Source: Clostridia bacterium (lineage in GTDB: Bacteria > Bacillota > DSM-16504 > Desulfitibacterales > Desulfitibacteraceae). Taken from it: a DNA stretch of 6,716 nucleotides. Below, piece by piece: positions 6,484 through 6,716 of the stretch. The first letter of the stretch is position 1. Each line of letters begins with the position of its first letter. The notes beneath the pieces were generated by a model. The model was not told the DNA's origin and searched no databases. It worked only from the letters and a program-made list of their open reading frames with translations. Both the position numbers and the translations under genes were made by a program. The stretch lies in the NCBI GenBank assembly GCA_018333845.1, contig JAGXSK010000207.1, forward strand, positions 1 through 6,716, given 5' to 3'.

Positions 6484-6716
6484 ATGATTGATAAAGCAGA
6501 TGAAGTAATTGTCCTGGATTTTGGTGGTCAATACAGTCAGTTAATTGCTCGCAGAATAAGAGAGTTAGGTGTATTTTGTGAAGTGTTTCCTTATACTACT
6601 AGCTTTGAAGAGATTGTTAAAAGGAATCCCAAGGGAATAATTTTTAGTGGCGGCCCAGCCAGTGTCTATCAGGACAATGCTCCTGTCATAGATAAAAAGT
6701 ATTATGAGGCCAATAT
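6484..6716 (+). CDS. guaA: GMP synthase (glutamine-hydrolysing), 5' end only
   Basis: The first 77 codons of GMP synthase are present before the window ends. The enzyme converts XMP to GMP using ATP and glutamine. The visible part is the start of the class I glutamine amidotransferase domain: VIVLDFGGQYSQLIARRIRE (residues 8-27) and IIFSGGPASVYQDNAP (51-66) are near-diagnostic for GuaA. The nucleophilic cysteine, the ATP pyrophosphatase domain and the dimerisation domain lie outside. The ATG at 6484 has AAGGAGG at 6471-6477, which overlaps the hpt stop codon (6470-6472). The 11-bp gap makes co-transcription, and perhaps translational coupling, with hpt very likely. Confidence 0.95.
   Translation, partial: MIDKADEVIVLDFGGQYSQLIARRIRELGVFCEVFPYTTSFEEIVKRNPKGIIFSGGPASVYQDNAPVIDKKYYEAN

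Overview
The window looks like chromosomal DNA from a low-GC Gram-positive anaerobe, most likely a member of the Clostridia/Peptococcaceae. The evidence is AT-rich codon use, strong AGGAGG-type ribosome binding sites, U-tract terminators, a sigma-54 activator of the type common in anaerobic Firmicutes, and an anaerobe-type citrate synthase. No species can be named from the sequence.

Layout from left to right. (1) The 3' end of an unrecognised plus-strand gene (1-234). (2) A hairpin at 287-324 in the convergent gap, best read as the terminator of the citrate synthase gene. (3) Citrate synthase on the minus strand (352-1728), monocistronic, with a near-consensus sigma-A promoter at 1772-1800. 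(4) A divergent intergenic region of about 340 bp that contains a perfect 13-bp inverted repeat and several TTGACA/C-type half-sites. (5) A plus-strand cluster: a sigma-54-dependent activator with an N-terminal Cys-containing sensor region, PAS, AAA+ and Fis-type HTH domains (2139-3965); a URO-D/MtaA-superfamily protein that lacks the usual zinc cysteines (3977-4936); and a membrane-anchored protein of unknown function (4997-5725). A strong terminator at 5740-5785 closes the cluster. (6) A purine salvage/GMP pair, hpt (5933-6472) and the 5' end of guaA (6484 to the right edge), with guaA's ribosome binding site overlapping the hpt stop codon.

How the genes fit together. The activator and the URO-D-like gene are 11 bp apart and almost certainly share a transcript. 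This suggests that the activator controls use of a compound handled by the URO-D-like protein, perhaps a methylated substrate or corrinoid-linked methyl transfer, but no corrinoid protein or sigma-54 promoter is visible in the window. The hpt and guaA products both feed the guanine nucleotide pool. Most of the window is ordinary housekeeping sequence. The parts worth a closer look are the activator leader with its inverted repeat and the variant active site of the URO-D-like protein. I do not see a clearly new system.
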